DNA of 7,079 nucleotides from Candidatus Methanolliviera sp. GoM_oil (GTDB taxonomy: Archaea; Halobacteriota; Methanoliparia; Methanoliparales; Methanoliparaceae), in NCBI GenBank assembly GCA_902158735.1, contig CABGHG010000088.1:1-7079 (forward strand), in the 5' to 3' direction. The notes beneath the pieces were generated by a model. It was not told the origin of the DNA, made no database searches, and saw nothing but the letters and a program-made list of their open reading frames with translations. Positions 5,822-7,079 of this stretch are shown piece after piece. The position numbers were made by a program, and so were the translations under genes. The first letter of the stretch is position 1. The number at the start of each line of letters is the position of its first letter.

Positions 5822-5881
5822 ATGATGAAATGTAAAAAAATTCGAGAAAGTTGGAATCAAATGAGGTGTTCCGAATGGTGA
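5822..5881 (+). CDS. Leader peptide ORF upstream of the chelatase-like gene
   Basis: Nineteen codons read MMKCKKIRESWNQMRCSEW and stop at TGA 5879-5881. Translation probably begins at the first or second ATG, the second having better spacing from the GGAGGAGGT. The frame ends 7 bases inside the next gene: ATGGTGA holds the ATG and GTG of the chelatase-like gene and this stop codon. The ribosome binding site of the large gene (GAGGTG, 5863-5868) lies inside this frame. Ribosomes finishing the small frame would therefore be placed to restart on the large one. The peptide is basic, with two cysteines and two tryptophans, and has no signal sequence. It may be a coupling or attenuating leader, or simply the decayed start of an older gene. 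I do not recognise it. Confidence 0.5.
   Translation: MMKCKKIRESWNQMRCSEW
5863..5868 (+). promoter_or_regulatory. Ribosome binding site of the chelatase-like gene
   Basis: GAGGTG lies 6 bases before ATG 5875. It supports this start over GTG 5878 and keeps the basic residues that begin the signal peptide. Confidence 0.65.
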
Positions 5882-7079
5882 AAAAAACGAGATCAACGTG
5901 GAACAAAGCGTTTATGGTATTACTGTTATCTTTTCTGTTGATAGCTCCGCTTGGTACTATTGTATCTGCCACCGAAAATTCTATAACATCACCAGATGAT
6001 AAGATTGGCATCTTACTGATAGGTTTCGGCGAGCCGGAAAGATATGACGCCAACACAGAGGTCGCGTGGAAGAATTTTCTGGGAAATTATATGGAATCCG
6101 GGATGAGGATGTTCAAAATGTCATTCATGTATCCAATCGTCAGCGGTGTGATGATACCGATGATGGATTCAGGCACGTTGCTTGTGGATAAAGACGATCC
6201 ATTTTGCCCTGTGGAGAAGGTAAATCCGAATCTGATCGATGCATGGGGGAATCCTTACGAAGGGAAAGATTACAAATGGGTCTACATACCCGAGGGCGAA
6301 ATTCCGATGCTTGGTCCATTATTCTCCTACTATTTAGCACCGGATGGTCCAGGTAAGGGAGAATCTGACTTTTGGGAATTCTTTGGCTTCAGCATGTATG
6401 ATCTCTATCAGAAGATGAACAATCACGATCCGGGTGAGGAGCGAGAACTTAAGATAATGGATGAAACGGAGAGAAAACTAAAGGAGAGATACGGAGATAA
6501 AATCGTCATCGAGAGAGGATTTGGGGCGGCCCGTCCGGGTTTTCCAGATTTTAGAGTTGCAGCAGAGAGGTTGGCAAAAGAAGGAGTTAAAGATCTCGTA
6601 TTGGCGGAAGATTATGTCGTGTTCTCAGATTTTGAACATCCAGCCGGAGAGATACCTGAATACCTTGAAAAGAGGGGATTGAACGTAAATATCATCACTT
6701 CCGGTCAGATAGGTGGGACGGACGCGTATAACAAAGGTGTCGCGAAGAAGGTCGAAGAAGAGCTGAAAGATATTCCAAATGACAGAGACATCGTTGTCAT
6801 CCTGAACCACCACGGAGTGCCGTGTTCGAATATGGTCATCTATGACTGGGGGAAGGAGCCGTATCATCGATATGCGGATATTACATTTGAAGGGGCAAAG
6901 AGTGAGATATACGATCTCGATATCGTGAAGAACTGGAAGGGAAAGATAGACGTTTGGAAGGCGTATGCCGAGATGTCAGAAGGGTTATGTGATCCAAAAA
7001 ATGAAATTCTTTCTGTAAAAGAGGCGGCAGATAAGGCGGTAAAAGAGAATTACGAATATTGCATAGATGTTCCATACGA
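5875..7079 (+). CDS. Exported ferrochelatase/CbiK-like protein, C-terminus outside the window
   Basis: An open frame of 401 codons that runs off the right edge. Residues 1-32 are a clear Sec signal peptide: basic MVKKTR, a hydrophobic core around 13-29, and a probable cut after VSA. The body resembles class II chelatases (ferrochelatase, CbiK, CbiX). IGILLIGFGEPE (44-55) matches the first strand and loop. GFGAARPGFPDFRVAAERLA (215-234) and the eGV-DLVLAEDY strand (237-247) resemble the middle of ferrochelatase. VVILNHHGVP (307-316) matches the AHslP metal-site loop, with His313 the likely metal ligand, and the following KEPYHRYADITFEGAKSEI resembles its DPY helix. Residues about 98-175 look like an insertion. 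The family inserts Fe, Co or Ni into tetrapyrroles; an exported form could load, bind or strip a metal outside the membrane. Its position opposite nikR points to nickel. The chelatase assignment is by motif resemblance and is likely but not certain. Confidence 0.75.
   Translation, partial: MVKKTRSTWNKAFMVLLLSFLLIAPLGTIVSATENSITSPDDKIGILLIGFGEPERYDANTEVAWKNFLGNYMESGMRMFKMSFMYPIVSGVMIPMMDSGTLLVDKDDPFCPVEKVNPNLIDAWGNPYEGKDYKWVYIPEGEIPMLGPLFSYYLAPDGPGKGESDFWEFFGFSMYDLYQKMNNHDPGEERELKIMDETERKLKERYGDKIVIERGFGAARPGFPDFRVAAERLAKEGVKDLVLAEDYVVFSDFEHPAGEIPEYLEKRGLNVNIITSGQIGGTDAYNKGVAKKVEEELKDIPNDRDIVVILNHHGVPCSNMVIYDWGKEPYHRYADITFEGAKSEIYDLDIVKNWKGKIDVWKAYAEMSEGLCDPKNEILSVKEAADKAVKENYEYCIDVPY

Noticed and set aside
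5805..6867. Minus-strand frames opposite the exported protein
   Set aside because: They lie antisense to a long open frame with a signal peptide and chelatase motifs.
1..7079. CRISPR array, attachment-site duplication of the tRNA 3' end, or riboswitch
   Set aside because: No regularly spaced repeats are present, no second copy of the tRNA-Ser 3' end occurs in the window, and I could not fold a known riboswitch class in the short intergenic regions.

Overview
The window looks archaeal, most likely from the Euryarchaeota. Three things support this: an archaeal-type NOG1 GTPase, a tRNA-Ser gene with no encoded CCA, and A/T-rich TATA-like boxes that would give leaderless or short-leader transcripts. 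A NikR regulator and two radical SAM enzymes fit an anaerobic lineage with a nickel economy, such as methanogen or ANME relatives. No single gene here fixes the taxon, and I claim nothing finer.

Left edge (1-~890, minus strand): the tnpA-proximal half of an IS607-family element. It holds a serine-recombinase TnpA with a MerR-like DNA-binding head. The 5' end of tnpB overlaps tnpA by 17 bp and runs off the window. Its outer end is packed with interleaved inverted repeats, probably the recombinase binding region. It lies just upstream of a complete GTPase gene of the NOG1 family (929-1909, TTG start with a good ribosome binding site). That gene overlaps a broken DUF5714-like cysteine-rich gene (1887-2298), which carries a one-base insertion and appears to lack the middle of the family.

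Centre (2369-5189): a KamA-family (lysine 2,3-aminomutase-like) radical SAM gene that lacks one of the two lysine-recognition aspartates, then a tRNA-Ser(CGA) gene. The last base of the tRNA touches the stop codon of a convergent gene. That gene is a COG1032-type radical SAM protein with a degenerate B12-binding-like N-domain.

Right side (5186-7079): the most interesting part. A NikR gene with all four nickel ligands is read leftward, followed by a frameshifted remnant that overlaps the radical SAM start. Divergently from nikR, across a roughly 110-bp region, runs a 19-codon leader ORF with a very strong ribosome binding site. Its end overlaps the start of a large gene that leaves the window. 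That gene has a Sec signal peptide and a ferrochelatase/CbiK-like (class II chelatase) body. A perfect 10-bp inverted repeat brackets a palindromic TATA box between the two genes and is a candidate NikR operator. Together they suggest a nickel-responsive, exported tetrapyrrole chelatase or metal-binding system. The link to nickel is inferred from gene arrangement only.
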